Source: Astatotilapia calliptera (Eukaryota; Chordata; Actinopteri; Cichliformes; Cichlidae). Taken from it: a DNA stretch of 64,000 nucleotides. This document shows, one piece after another, positions 1-10,473 of the stretch (position 1 is the first letter of the stretch; each line of letters begins with the position of its first letter). The stretch covers positions 2,272,002-2,336,001 of the forward strand of contig NC_039304.1 of assembly GCF_900246225.1 (NCBI RefSeq), read 5' to 3'. Position numbers and translations under genes: made by a program. Under the pieces are notes generated by a model. The model was not told the DNA's origin. It did no database searches and was given only the letters and a program-made list of their open reading frames with translations.

Positions 1-24
1 TGTTGTGCTTTGTTGTCCTCTCAG

Positions 25-351
25 TTTATAAGGTGGGGGTGAATTCAGAGGTGGAGTCTGTCCAACTGATCTGCAAAACCACAGTTTGCCTGCCTAAAGA
101 TGCTAAAGTGGAGTGGAAGGATGCAAACAACAGGAAGGTCCACATGTATGAGAATGGCTCTGACCAGCCTGAAGAACAGGACGATAAATACAAGAACCGA
201 ACAAAGATGAAGAGAAACTTACTGGAACCTGGAGACCTCAGTCTGACCCTGAAATACCCCACAGATGGAGACAACTCCACCTACACCTGCACTGCCTACA
301 GCAGGGAGGGAAACATCCTGATGGAGAAACAAGTGAATCTCACTGTCAGAG
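25..351 (+). CDS. V-set immunoglobulin exon A1 (copy 1; both core cysteines)
   Basis: An internal exon of the B7/butyrophilin-like V-set family. The acceptor is a pyrimidine tract ending in ag at 23-24 and the donor is ag|gtcagt at 351/352, so both boundaries are phase 1. The B-strand cysteine is present in QLICKTT, with a second cysteine five residues on (VCLPKD). The core Trp follows in VEWKD, then a GDLSLTL motif and the F-strand YTC. Sequons are NGSD, NRT and NST. It matches the exon at 37866-38192 almost residue for residue. The window begins inside the preceding intron, so upstream exons are missing. Ligand-binding or membrane display is inferred from the family; no specific ortholog is recognised. 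Confidence 0.85.
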
Positions 352-1092
352 GTCAGTGCTGTAGATACAGGCCAAAGGTCAGAGGTCAGATTCATGATAG
401 TGGTTCAGTCTCAGTGGGCTCCATCCAATAATGTCTCAGTGTTAGTATGTCTGATGTTTGTGGCTGTTTTGGTTTTTATTTGATTTCCTCCCAAATGTAA
501 AAGCTTCAGCAGATGAACTGTAGGAGCAAAGTTCATGTGTGAGACTTCATCTGAAAGGTAACATCTTCTAGTTTCTGAACATGTGTTTGCTTAGCATGTG
601 GCTGAAACACAGGCTAAGCTAATCTCAGTAAAAACCTTCATTGGTCCTCATCTATAATCAGTCATATCTCCACATCCTTTCTCCATGTTATCATCCAAAG
701 CTGTGTGAAGTTTCAGAGCTCTGCAGCTAACAGAGACTTTCAGTTTGCTGCTCTCTTCCTCTGACAGCTCCATTCTTAGGGAGCGTTAGTTCTCTGTTTC
801 ACTTTATTCCACTTATTCAGTCTGATGTTCTCTGATCTGTTTCTCTTGTTTAGTGTCTTAAATGCTGCCAGTGCCTCTCTTTGCTGTAACCAACCTTTCT
901 CTTTATTTCTAAGCTTTTTAAGGACTTTACCTGATGCATCAACCTTTGAAAATGGAAAGAAATCAGTCAGATTTATGGCTGCATCACAGTGTCACATGTA
1001 GTTCTCCACATCAGCTGAATTATATCTATAGCAGCAAACAGCAGCTGATCCACAAATCTTTGTCTGTGTTAATAAAGTTAGATCAGTTCAAA
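352..1092 (+). repeat. Non-coding half of duplicated block A1
   Basis: Intron that followed the V exon by tandem duplication; 1-1092 aligns with 37842-38990. The first 80 bases stay open and echo the hydrophobic read-through tail of the other copy, but one extra G near 417 shifts the frame to a stop at 429. Small deletions separate the copies. No gene is seen here; the ORF at 934-1182 is chance. Confidence 0.75.
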
Positions 1093-1441
1093 TACAGTGG
1101 AACCCTGACTTACAAAATTAATTCGTTCCCGAGGGTCTTTTGTAAGTCGAAGCACCCATTACGCCTTTTGAGTGAACAATAGGCTATAGGCTATAGGCTA
1201 ATTACTAACTGCAACAACAATACGTCATTCAAGTGGAACAGTGAAGCGCAAGTACAAAAGCTAAGGGGTTGTCACATGATTCAGAAGGCATTCTGGGCAT
1301 TCTGGGCTCAGCCAATCAGAGCCAGCGGATTTCGTTACGCCGGCATTTTGCCGTAACGCAGGCAGAGATATTGCATTCAAGTGCCTTCGTAAGTTTAATT
1401 TTTCATTAAATGGGGTATTCGCAAGTCAGGATTCCACTGTA
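1093..1441. mobile_element. MITE with TA target duplication (Tc1/mariner type)
   Basis: The ends are inverted repeats (tacagtggaaccctgac at the left, the complement of gtcaggattccactgta at the right) flanked by TA. The paralogous block at about 38993 reads straight through without it, so this is an insertion with a preserved empty site. It has no coding capacity. Confidence 0.75.
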
Positions 1442-1469
1442 GTTTGTTGCTCTGCACTTGAAAGCAGCA

Positions 1470-1840
1470 TGTACAGTTCACGAGCGAACCGCACAGAGCT
1501 TCAGACTATCTAATGCTCTGTTCACTAAGGTTAGCAAGTTTAATGACAAGTAAAGGACATTTAAAGACTTCCGTGAGGGAAATACTTGTTTTTGATTAAT
1601 CTGAAGTGTTTCGATAGGTCTCAGTGAGTTAAAAAGTAGGGTTAGCATGTAAGAACAAAAAATAACAAAAAATAATTTCCCCCAGGGATCAATAAAGTAT
1701 TCTGATTCTGATTCTGATTCTGATTCTAAGCCTGCTAAAAGTGTTAGCACATGTTTCTATTATCAATACTGTATGAGATTTAATTTTGGTTGAGGCTTTT
1801 GTTGATATTTTGATTAATATTCTTGATTAATGATGATCAA
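1470..1840 (+). repeat. Non-LTR retroelement 3' tail with ATTCTG microsatellite
   Basis: Position 1681 onward reads ccagggatcaataaagtattctg followed by repeated attctg units, the typical 3' end of fish L2-like LINEs or their SINEs. The 5' part is unrecognised low-complexity DNA absent from the paralogous block. No gene is seen. Confidence 0.45.
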
Positions 1841-1850
1841 TATCCCTGAT

Positions 1851-2838
1851 ATAAGATAAGATAAGATAAGATAAGATAAGATAAGATAAGATAAGATGAC
1901 CTTTATTAGTCCCACAGGTGGGAAATTTGTTTTGTTACAGCAAAAGTGCAAAGTTATGTAGCAGAAATTAGAAAACACTGGAATGCAATAAAATAAAATA
2001 AAATACTATATACAGTAGAATAAAATAGAATAGAATAAAATAATATATACAATAGAATAAAATAGAAATACAAATGCTATATACAACTGAGTAAGAAAAT
2101 ACAAAAGTACAACTTCGTCAGAAGAAGAATTGTACAAGAATTGCACATATAGCAGTCTTATTGCACGTGTGAGGGTTTGATCAGCTGCAAAAGTCTTTGT
2201 TGTGGAGTCTGACAGCAGTGGGGAGGAAAGACCTGCAAAATCTCTCCGTCCCACACCGTGGGTGCTGCAGCCACTGAATGAGCTGCTCAGTGCTGTCACA
2301 GTCTGCTGCATGGGGTGGGAGATGTTGTCCAACAGGGATGACAGCTTAGCCGCCATTCTCCTGTCACTCACCACCTCCACTGGGTCCAGAGGGCATCCTA
2401 GAACAGAGCTGGCCCTTCTGATCAGCCTGTTCAGTCTCTTCCTGTCCCCGGCAGAGATGCTGCCGCCCCAGCAGACCACACCATAGAAGATGGCTGAAGC
2501 CACCACAGAGTCATAGAAGGAGTGGGCCCTCTACTCCAAACGACCTGAGTACAGCCTGCTCTGCCCTTTCCTGTAGAGGGCATCTGAATTATGAGTCCAG
2601 TTTGTTGTTCAGATGAACACCAAGGTACCTGTAGCTGTCCACAGCCTCAATGTCCATACCTTGGATGTTCAGTGGTTGCAGTGGAGGATGCTTGTGCCTG
2701 CAGAAGTCTACCACCAGCTTCTTGGTTTTACTGGCGTTGATCTGGAGGTAGTTCAGCTGGCACCAGTCCACAAAGTCCTGAGTCAGTCAGCTCTACTCCT
2801 TGTCGTCCCCATCAGTGATGAGGCCGACTATTATGATA
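1851..2838 (-). mobile_element. 5'-truncated L2/Rex1-like LINE, 3' part with ATAAG tail
   Basis: On the minus strand the sequence starts just after the reverse-transcriptase catalytic motif (IIVGLITDGDD near 2838). It continues through the palm and thumb region (DWCQLNYLQIN, KTKKLVVDF, YRYLGVHL at 2771-2589) and the post-RT region (VVCWGGS, DRKRLNRLIRRASSVLG, 2506-2190). It ends in a 3' UTR and an ATAAG repeat at 1851-1897. A frame change separates the two coding parts and the endonuclease is missing, so it is dead. The related copy at 58723-59438 has the same 3' end. Confidence 0.8.
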
Positions 2839-2839
2839 T

Positions 2840-4640
2840 TTAACAAGGGGTAAATACTTGGTCTTTTATTCTATCATTTTAATAATTTTACACGCTGCTT
2901 AAAACAAAGTATAACATCCACCCACTCTGAATGGTATAACAAATTTAACAAAACCACTCAAAGCAATTAATAATAATCTTACCTTTACAATGACATCTGG
3001 AAGGTTGGCTGTCATTCTAGAGAGGTCAGGGCAAGCGTCTTTGACCTCAGGCTTGTGAGTGTTGGTAGTAAAGCCCCATAGGTGCACTCATCCTCTTGTA
3101 AGATGTCGAGAGCCACTGTCAGGGGCTTCATCACCGTACAGTACTCTTTCAAGAACTGGTACTCCCTTTCATTAAGTCACTTGATTCCCAGCTTTACACA
3201 CAGGGGATTAAAATCATTCAAGGGAATTGTGATGATTCTAGAAATGGCCTCATACAGGGAATTCCACCTTGTGGATGTCGGTACCATTATTTTCCTCTGG
3301 CTGACTTCCTCTACCTGTTCAGAGGCTAATGTTGATCGACTTGCTTTAGTCCAAAGAGCAGAACATTTTGCAATGCTACTCCTATATACAGCCTTGGTGT
3401 CTCCATAGGAATTTAGATGCTTGTCAACATCGCTTGTTAAAATCAAGTTAATTGTGTGCGATGCACATCTGTAGTGTGGAGGGAGGCCAAACTGTGCATC
3501 ACCACATGGGGTTGAAAGAGCTTCCTTGACATCAGTAAAGGTCAGTTCCTCGTCATTACCTTCTTCATTTTCAGATTCAGACTCCAAATGACAGGGCTGA
3601 CATACTCTGAATGCTTTGGCAAAATCGGATGCATTATCCGTTACAGTGGCAATAACGTTGCGTTGTAGTCCATATGATGAATGGATTTCTTCAATCTCTG
3701 TTCCAATCACATCATAGGTATGGCTGCCTCTAATTCTGTTGTATGCTAGGGCGGCCTTGTTGTGTTGTAATGTGGAATTAATCCAGTGAACCCATAAAAC
3801 GTTTATTATTTACTGTCCAGATGTCAGCAGTGGTGGAAACAAACTCTACCTCTTCGAGTGTAGCCTTCAAGTTAGAGTTCATTTTGTCATATTCTCTCTC
3901 AAGGTATCTTACAAATGACTTTCTCTGGGGCAGCTTGACATCACTTTTAGTTGGTATTTTTTCTACTATGCATCGGAATGATTCAGAGTCTACAGTGGAA
4001 ATTGGCAACATGTCCTCGACAATATAGGCAGCGACGAGCTTCTTCAGTTCAGTGACACTAAGTCCTGTCGCTCTTACGTCTAGTTTAACCTGTTTAGTAG
4101 GAGTGGGTTCATCTGAGGTTTGCCCAGTGGAAGTAGATGTGGTAGCCACAGCGGTCATGTCAGTGGGGGGATCCTGGGGTTTTTTTGTTAATGTAACATT
4201 CCTGTGGCAGTGTGCTAGGTGCTTGCTCAGGTTGGAAGTGGAATTTTTCGATGTAGAAAGAAGTTTTCTTCCGATGCAGAGTGTGCAATGAATGCTTATG
4301 TTTTTGTCGCTCTTTAAAGAGTCAAATTGAAAGCAATGTCGGTATTTCCAAGTATCTAATGCTGCACGATTGAACTCTATCCCTCGCTCCATGTTTTCTA
4401 TTGTTGATTTACAGACGTGCTACCACAGCCGTTGCACCCGCTTGCGTCATTGTCAGGAGACACTCTCACAAACAAAATCATAGTTTAGTAATGCAGTAAC
4501 GCAGCGTTCTTACGGGAAAGTAAGTATAATCTAATTACTTTTTTACAATTGTAATCCCTTACTTTACTCATTACTTGGAAAAAAATAATGTAAAGTTACA
4601 AAAAGTAAAGTTACAAGTAACGTGTTACTGCCCATCTCTG
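2840..4640 (-). mobile_element. hAT DNA transposon, one end lost
   Basis: The right end is a clear terminal repeat (complement reads cagagatgggcagtaac), and the host block resumes immediately at 4641. No matching left terminus was found where it meets LINE sequence near 2840, so the left side is truncated or rearranged. It carries a broken transposase on the minus strand. Confidence 0.7.
2899..4392 (-). pseudogene. hAT transposase remnant with BED zinc finger
   Basis: The start codon at 4392 opens a 204-residue segment with a BED finger (CTLC, then HLAHCH, residues about 36-62) and the early transposase region ending in TADIWT. A frameshift near 3785 ends it. The middle region continues in another frame at 3710-3177, with TDNASDFAKAF (a catalytic aspartate region), RCASHTINL and STRWNS, all typical of hAT/ZBED proteins. 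A further stop at about 3177 and frame changes down to 2899 break the rest, and the C-terminal dimerisation domain is missing. Not functional. Confidence 0.8.
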
Positions 4641-4742
4641 GTGATAGAAACACTCAGACTTTGTTTCTCTGCTTCATTAAGTCAAATCTGGCCCTCAGAG
4701 ACTGAATAAAGTCCTGTCCCACTAACAGCAGCTCCAACAGTC

Positions 4743-5776
4743 TAGGGATGGGTACCGGTATCCGGTGCCATGATGGCACCGGTTCTGACATAAACAGTAG
4801 TAACCAGACCGAAAAGCAGCGCACATTTCGGTGCTTTTTTTCCTGAGCTGTGATACACTTTAGATTCTAGCCAATCATTTTACGTTTCCGAGGATAGTAG
4901 GCGGGCCCAGGTAGGTACATTCTTTTAGAGCAGAGCTACAGATTAAAATGCCCAAGGCAAAGCGGTCAAAAGTCTGGCTGTACTTCACAGCAAAATATGC
5001 AAACTCAGCAGCCTGCAACAAGTGCTTTAAGCTGATACTGTGATACTGTCAAAGGAGGTAACACCTCAAATCCGATGAAACACCTGGCGACGCATAGCGT
5101 TCTTTTTAAAAGCCGAGAAATGCGCCGTATTTGATAGCTTGTTGCGAGACCTCACACCGTGCACATCTACTGGGGGTGTGGTGCCTGTTATCGGACCTGG
5201 AGTTAGCAACATCCCCCAAAAACCCGAAGAGGAGAGTCCTGGCCCCTAGCCCTGCCAGTGTAGCAGAAATGATGAGGATGATGACGGCAGCAGCAGCTGT
5301 TCTTCTCTGCGTGATTAGCTTAATGTTGTTCGTGTGTAATTTACGTTGAGTAGGCTAACCACGTTATTACATTAATGCAGTAAGGTGAACTAGCAAACAC
5401 CGTCGTAGTTACATGCGGCTGTCTTCTTGTTTGATGGCAGATACTCCCTTCACCCTGGCCAAAAAGGCTAAAATGATCAAAGAAAAAGAGGGAAACAGCT
5501 AAACATGAGAGGTTTTTGGACAAAGTTTGTGTTTTTTGCATTGTTTAAGCACTGCTTCCAGCCAAGAGTGATGCCATATATGCCCCATAGCTGCAGAAAA
5601 GGCTAACATTGTTATCTTTTTACAAAAAAACAGCTGAACATGAGAGGTTTTTGGACCAATTTTGTGTTCACCATTCTTTAAGCACCAGTTTGAGCACCGT
5701 TTAAGCACCAGCACCATTTCAAAAGTACCGGTTTGGCACCGGTATCGGATAAAACCTAAACGATACCCATCCCTAC
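4743..5776 (+). mobile_element. hAT-like deletion derivative with BED-finger remnant
   Basis: Inverted ends (tagggatgggtaccggta at the left, complement at the right) enclose about 1 kb. At 4949-5095 a short ORF encodes KRSKVWLYFT, then C-N-K-C, and after an early stop CKGGNTSN and KHLATH: a broken BED zinc finger. The paralogous block at about 39640 reads across the same point without it. The expected 8-bp target duplication is not evident. Confidence 0.7.
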
Positions 5777-5945
5777 TGTTCACTGCTTTCTTCCTGTCAG
5801 TCTTCATCTTTCTGCTGCGTCTCCTCTTCACACTGACCACTTTCTATCTAACAGTGAGCTCCCAGTGAAGCAGCAGCATTCAGCCTGTTAGAGTCAACAC
5901 AAATGTCTCCATCCAAGCTCATGTTGTGCTTTATTGTCCTCTCAG

Positions 5946-6272
5946 TCACCCGGGTAGTGGTGGATTCAGGGGTGGAATCTGTCCAGCTGCCCTTCAATAC
6001 CACACTTCACCTGCCTGACGATGCTAAAGTGGAGTGGATGGACAGAGGCAGCAGGATGGTCTATGTTTATCATAACGGCTCTGACCAGCCTGAAGAACAG
6101 CACCAGGTTTATAGAGACCAAACGAAGATGAATGAAGACCTGCTGAAAACTGGAGACCTCAGTCTGACCCTGAAATATCCCACAGGCTGGAATACAGACA
6201 GCTACACCTGCACCGTCTACAGCAGGGAGGGAAATATCCTGCTGAAGAAACAAGTGGAGCTGAAAGTCAGAG
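5946..6272 (+). CDS. V-set immunoglobulin exon A2 (copy 1; B-strand Cys lost)
   Basis: Phase-1 exon between a ctctcag acceptor and an ag|gtcagt donor. It encodes a V domain of about 109 residues: VDSGVESVQLPFNTT, VEWMD, an NGSD sequon, KTGDLSLTL and YTCTVYS. The B-strand cysteine is replaced by Phe while the F-strand cysteine remains, so the canonical disulfide cannot form. Reading back through the acceptor gives an in-frame ATG at 5903 with MSPSKLMLCFIVLSV. The exon and its downstream intron match 40389-40860. Function is unknown beyond the family; expression would have to be shown. Confidence 0.83.
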
Positions 6273-6419
6273 GTCAGTGCTGTAGATACAGGTCAAAGGT
6301 CAGAGGTCATGCAAGAGTTTATTCTCTAAACATTTTAAGTTTGAATCTTTTTTCAGTTCATTCAAATAATATAAATTCTTTGATGCCGTTGTCTAAAAGC
6401 CAAAACTTTTAGGGGGAGC

Positions 6420-6662
6420 AACTGTACATTTAATTGAACAGACCAAGACTAAGAGTCCCCACAGTGGGAGTCCATGATGGCTCAAAGTCTCTGATCCTAA
6501 CTGTTCCTGAGCCTCTCCCCCTGCCTCCTCTTTGGATCTTCTCCTCCTCTGTAACATGAGGAAACATGCAGAAATGATTGAGTCAGCATGCTATTCATCA
6601 CATGCTTCACCATATTTTTCTGTCTTCGGGTTGGAAGGAAGTTGGTTTGGAAACATATTCAG
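6420..6662. other. Intronic DNA, no feature recognised
   Basis: Short spacer between the duplicated V-exon block and a Penelope-like remnant. Nothing coding or repetitive was recognised. Confidence 0.4.
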
Positions 6663-7260
6663 CGATGCTTCATCTCCTGCTTTGTGTTTGTGTGGGCGCC
6701 ATCCTGATGACATCCAGTTTGTGCTCCACTGGGTGATGAGAGTCAAACCTTATACAATGAACCATATGTGGTGGTTTATGGTACATATCAACTTTTAAAT
6801 GTCCCCCATTACTGATGGACATCTCACAGTCTAAGAAGGCTAACCTGCTACTTTTCATATCCTCCCTGGTGAATTTGTGTAGGTCCACCAGGTTAATATA
6901 ATCAGTGAATTGTGGTACATCCTCAGGTTTAGATTTTACCTAGATGTTATTCACGTACCTCAACTAATCACTTGGTGTTGTTCCAGGGCAGTATAATAAA
7001 CCCCCCTTTTCCACTTCTTCCATGTACAAGTTGGACACAATGGATGAAAATGAAGAACCCATGGTATACCCATGTTTCTGCCAGTAGTACTGACCCTTGT
7101 ATGTGAAATAGGTGGAATTAAGACAGTTCCAAGAGCAAACACACTTGGTCAGTAATGAGAGTGATTCTGTTGATGGTATTGGGGTCATCCTGTAATCTTT
7201 TATGAACTACCTCCAACGCTTCAGTAATTGGAACACAAGTGGAGAGAGATGTAACATCCC
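6663..7260 (-). pseudogene. Penelope-like element reverse-transcriptase remnant
   Basis: Minus strand, 7188-6964: CSWNCLNSTYFTYKGQYY, then QKHGYTMGSSFSSIVSNLYM, the Penelope-type RT motif usually written AMGSPxSPxxANLYME. It continues at 6888-6670 with FTREDM, LAFLDC, YHKPPH and SHHPVEHKLDVIR, the downstream Penelope signature. Between them the catalytic site reads RYVNNI followed by a stop (near 6944-6958), where active elements have two aspartates. It has no endonuclease domain and is a dead fragment. Confidence 0.75.
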
Positions 7261-7328
7261 AATGGTACATCTTTCAATGCTGTGATTGCAGCCAATCCTC
7301 AAATCTCTGTGAATAGTATTCATGGTCA

Positions 7329-7423
7329 TTGATGAGTAGTCATTGATCAATGGTCGTAGATCAGTGGTCATGACAATTTGCATATTAATGGTCAAAAACT
7401 GACACCCCCCCCCCCAGCCTATT
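7329..7423. repeat. Left member of a direct duplication flanking a SINE
   Basis: About 95 bases (tgatgagtagtcattgatca through cagcctattg) recur at 7796-7975 on the far side of the SINE. The second member is interrupted by a MITE. The length is far beyond a normal target duplication. Confidence 0.75.
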
Positions 7424-7795
7424 GGCAGCACGGTGGCATGGTGGTTAGCACTGTTGCCGCACAGCCAGGAGGTCCTGAGTTGAATTCCAACATCAGGCCG
7501 GGGTCTTTCTGTGTGGAGTTTGCATGTTCTCCCTGTGTTTGCGTGGGTTCCCTACGGGTACTTCGGCTTCCTCCCACTGTCCAAAGACATGCAGTTTGTG
7601 GGGATAGGTTAATTGGATAATCCAAATTGTCATTAGGTGTGAATGTGCGAATGGTTGTCTGTCCCTGTGTGTTGGCCCTGCAACAGACTGGCGACCTGTC
7701 CAGGGTGTACCCCGCCTCTCGCCCTATGACAGCTGGGATAGGCTCCAGCGCCCCCCGCGACCCTGAAAAAGGATAAGTGGAAGCGAATGGATGGA
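7424..7795 (+). mobile_element. tRNA-type SINE, + orientation
   Basis: A common fish interspersed repeat: the head has an A-box-like tggtggttagcactgttgc and a B-box-like gagttgaattcc, then the conserved body (gtgtggagtttgcatgttct, ccaaagacatgcag, ggcgacctgtccagggtgta, ctgggataggctccag) and an atggatgg tail. No coding potential. Confidence 0.8.
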
Positions 7796-7850
7796 TGATG
7801 AGTAGTCATTGATCAATGGTCGTAGATCAGTGGTCATGACAACTTGCATA

Positions 7851-7940
7851 TTAACTCATTCACTGCCATTGACGTCTATAGACGTCAATTGAAAAACTTA
7901 CGTTGACTGCCATGAAAATGGCTGGCAGTGAATGAGTTAA
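7851..7940. mobile_element. 90-bp TTAA MITE (piggyBac type) with perfect short inverted repeats
   Basis: It begins ttaactcattcactgcca and ends with the exact complement, with a TTAA at each edge. The duplicate sequence at 7366-7385 has the same flanks around a single ttaa, so the uninterrupted site lies within 500 bases. A second inner palindrome (gacgtctatagacgtc) lies near its left end. Confidence 0.85.
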
Positions 7941-7975
7941 TGGTCAAAAACTGACACCGCCCCCCCAGCCTATTG

Positions 7976-8717
7976 TTCATTCGCAGTCAGCTGAGAAGAC
8001 ACTTGGATGACTGACAAAACATTTCTCCCACTGAAAACCCTATGTCCAGATGAACACGACCAACTTTTTTGTGATTTCCTCCTTTCGATGTGGAGGAGTA
8101 GCGTCTCTACTCTGAGCACTCCAAATATCAACACTTCACCGAGTTCTTTTGATTCCTCAGAGGCATCCGATGGAACACAAAACACTGCTCAGTAGACCAT
8201 TTAACACTTTTTTTTTTTTTAACATTACTTCTAGAAGGGAGATGCGTCCTACATGACACGTTGCAGCAGATCTCAAAATGGTGACGCGCACCTGACAGTT
8301 TTATTCCCGGCCACCCCATTCTAGTCTAAACAACAGCATTTCAGTAACTTTTGACTACTAGATGGTTCCCTCTTATCTACTGCTCTACAGGCAAATATGT
8401 GTGAGACTCTACGACTGAAGGACACGTATTCTAATGCCTTTATTATTCAGGGTTGTGTCCACTCAACACTACTTCTATATGATCATATGGAAGTTTGGAA
8501 TAATATGAGATTAATAAAAGGCACAGTAATAAAGCACTTCAGGTAAGATCATTCCAACATCCCCTCTTTTGGTCTCCCCCCATGGTAGACCAACACTACT
8601 GCAAGTCATCAAACATAATATCAGTGGATTGACCCTTCCTGGTTCTCAAAAGTGGCATCATGTGGTCTGCCTCGGCATCAGAACCTCCCACAGCCTGATT
8701 AATCACTATTACCAATT
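7976..8717. other. Repeat-derived and unassigned intronic DNA
   Basis: 7976-8090 resembles DNA found beside fish Penelope-like elements (gatgaacacgaccaac). The remainder to 8717 has no recognised gene; small ORFs here are chance. Confidence 0.35.
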
Positions 8718-8835
8718 ACAGATACAAAGAAAAACCCAACAATCATATGACCCTCTACGAGCAAGCACTTTGGCGACAGTGGGAAGGAAAAACTCCCTTT
8801 TAACAAGAAGAAACCTCTGGCAGAACCAGGCTTAG
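8718..8835 (+). repeat. Fragment of an abundant teleost interspersed repeat
   Basis: Contains aaaacccaacaatcatatga, gcaagcactttggcgacagt and ggaaggaaaaactccctttt, shared with the longer copy at 26350-26755. Non-coding. Confidence 0.75.
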
Positions 8836-8998
8836 GGTTGAGGGTGCTAACACCCTTACCTTCAATAAGCCCTCTATGGTCTCCGCCATACCCTCCTCTG
8901 CCTCAGGTCTGTGACGGTATTGCGGACGCCAAATCGGGACTTCCTTCTCCAACTCAGAAGTCACGTGGTTAAGCCGAACAACCAGCCTCCCTTGAGAG

Positions 8999-9225
8999 CA
9001 GGGGTCGTCAACTTCAGGCCTCGAGGGCCGGTGTCCTGCAGTTTTTAGATGTGTCCATGATCCAACACAGCTGATTCAAATGGCTAAATTACCTCCTCAA
9101 CATGTCTTGCAGTTCGCCAGAGGCCTGGTAATGAACTAATCCTTTGATTCAGGTGTATAGACCCAGGGTGAAGGCAACAGCGTAGACATAGAGGACAGCT
9201 ACAAGTACCTGGTGATCCCACAGGC
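8999..9225. repeat. Non-autonomous hAT-like repeat
   Basis: Starts caggggtcgtcaac, then cgagggccggtgtcctgcag and gatgtgtccatgatcc. The same head lies at 63793-63895 in this window. No coding capacity; the right edge is unclear. Confidence 0.45.
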
Positions 9226-9467
9226 ACACCAACAGTGTGATTAATAAAGAAATGTTTGAACCGTGCTTTCTCAGTCTGCGCCTGAGTCCAAAGATTGTCC
9301 AAAGAATCCAAATTATCCTTGTATGTGTGACGTCTTCTCTCTTTGTTTCTAAATGAATGTTTTGGAGTGGTTCAGCAGTTTATTCCACATTTGTATTCAA
9401 GAAAGTGGATAACAGTGAAAAGCTCATCTGGTTATCACTTTTAATTTTGTGTTTGATGTCCTCTCAG

Positions 9468-9788
9468 TCCCCCAAGTGGAGGTGGAGGATGGGGTGGACT
9501 CTCTCCAGCTGCCCTTCAATACCACAGGTCTGCTTGAAGACGCTATAGTGGTCTGGAAGGATGGGAAATCCAGAATGGTCCACATGTATCAGAATGGCTC
9601 TGACCAGCTTAAAGAGCAGCACCAGGTTTACAGAGACCGAACAAAGATGAATGAAGACCTGCTGAAAACTGGAGACCTCAGTCTGACCCTGAAACATCCC
9701 ACAGACTGTGACGGTGGAGCTTTCATCTGTGAAGTTTGGAGGAATGGAGACATTTTCAGAGCAAAACCATTGCTGCTTAAACCCAAAG
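9468..9788 (+). CDS. V-set immunoglobulin exon A3 (no counterpart in copy 2)
   Basis: Phase-1 exon with acceptor ctctcag (9467) and donor aaag|gtttga (9788). It encodes VEVEDGVDSLQLPFNTT, a VVWKDG core Trp, NGSDQL, KTGDLSLTL and FICEVWRNG. Phe replaces the B-strand cysteine. The G-strand ends LLLKPK, unlike its neighbours. No equivalent was found between 40712 and 44278 in copy 2, where LINE debris now lies, so the exon was lost there or gained here. Confidence 0.82.
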
Positions 9789-10073
9789 GTTTGAACCATT
9801 GTTTACTTTTTTCCTTGTATGCCACTAAGAACAGACTGCCCTGACATCAATGCAAAAAAAATTTACTTTGATGCTCCATTTAATGCATGACTCTCTAACT
9901 GTTATTTATCACAATGGAAATTACAAAAGTTTCAACTACATTCAAGACTAAAAACAGATGTTACGTGAGGCCCAAAATGGCCTCCATACAAGAAGGTAGT
10001 AGCTCTAATATTGACCAGTAACGAATCACAATCACACTTTGTACAGCTCATGTTGTGTTCGTTGTCCTCTCAG

Positions 10074-10397
10074 TCTGTCAGGTGGAGGTGGAGGAGGGGG
10101 CGGAGTCTGTCCAGCTGCCCTTCAAAACCACACAAAACCTGCCTGAAGATGCTATGGTGGTTTGGAAGGACCAAATCAATAACAAGGTCCACGTGTATGA
10201 GAACGGCTCTGACCAGCCTCACAGACAGGACCGGCTTTACAGAGACCGAACAAAGATGAATGAAGACCTGCTGAAAATTGGAGACCTCAGTCTGACCCTG
10301 AAACACCCCACAGAATGGGACAGTGGGAGATACGAGTGTGGTATCTACAGCAAGGACGTCTGGATCAGGGTGAAAACTTTGCTGCTGAAAGTCAGAG
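10074..10397 (+). CDS. V-set immunoglobulin exon A4, penultimate exon of copy 1
   Basis: Phase-1 exon, acceptor at 10073 and donor ag|gtatct. It encodes VEVEEGAESVQLPFKTT, VVWKDQ, an NGSDQP sequon, KIGDLSLTL and YECGIYSKD. The B-strand cysteine is Phe. It pairs with 44278-44604 and lies 76 bases before the C-terminal exon, so it is the last V domain of the copy-1 gene. Confidence 0.85.
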
Positions 10398-10473
10398 GTA
10401 TCTGTCTGTCTCTCTCTCTCTTCATGTTCACGTCTGTATTTCCCTGTCTGACTGTGTTGTGTCTCCTCTGCAG

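Noticed and set aside
2202..2486. 94-codon plus-strand frame, and its relative at 59151-59438
   Set aside because: Antisense to the post-RT region of LINEs that are coding on the minus strand.
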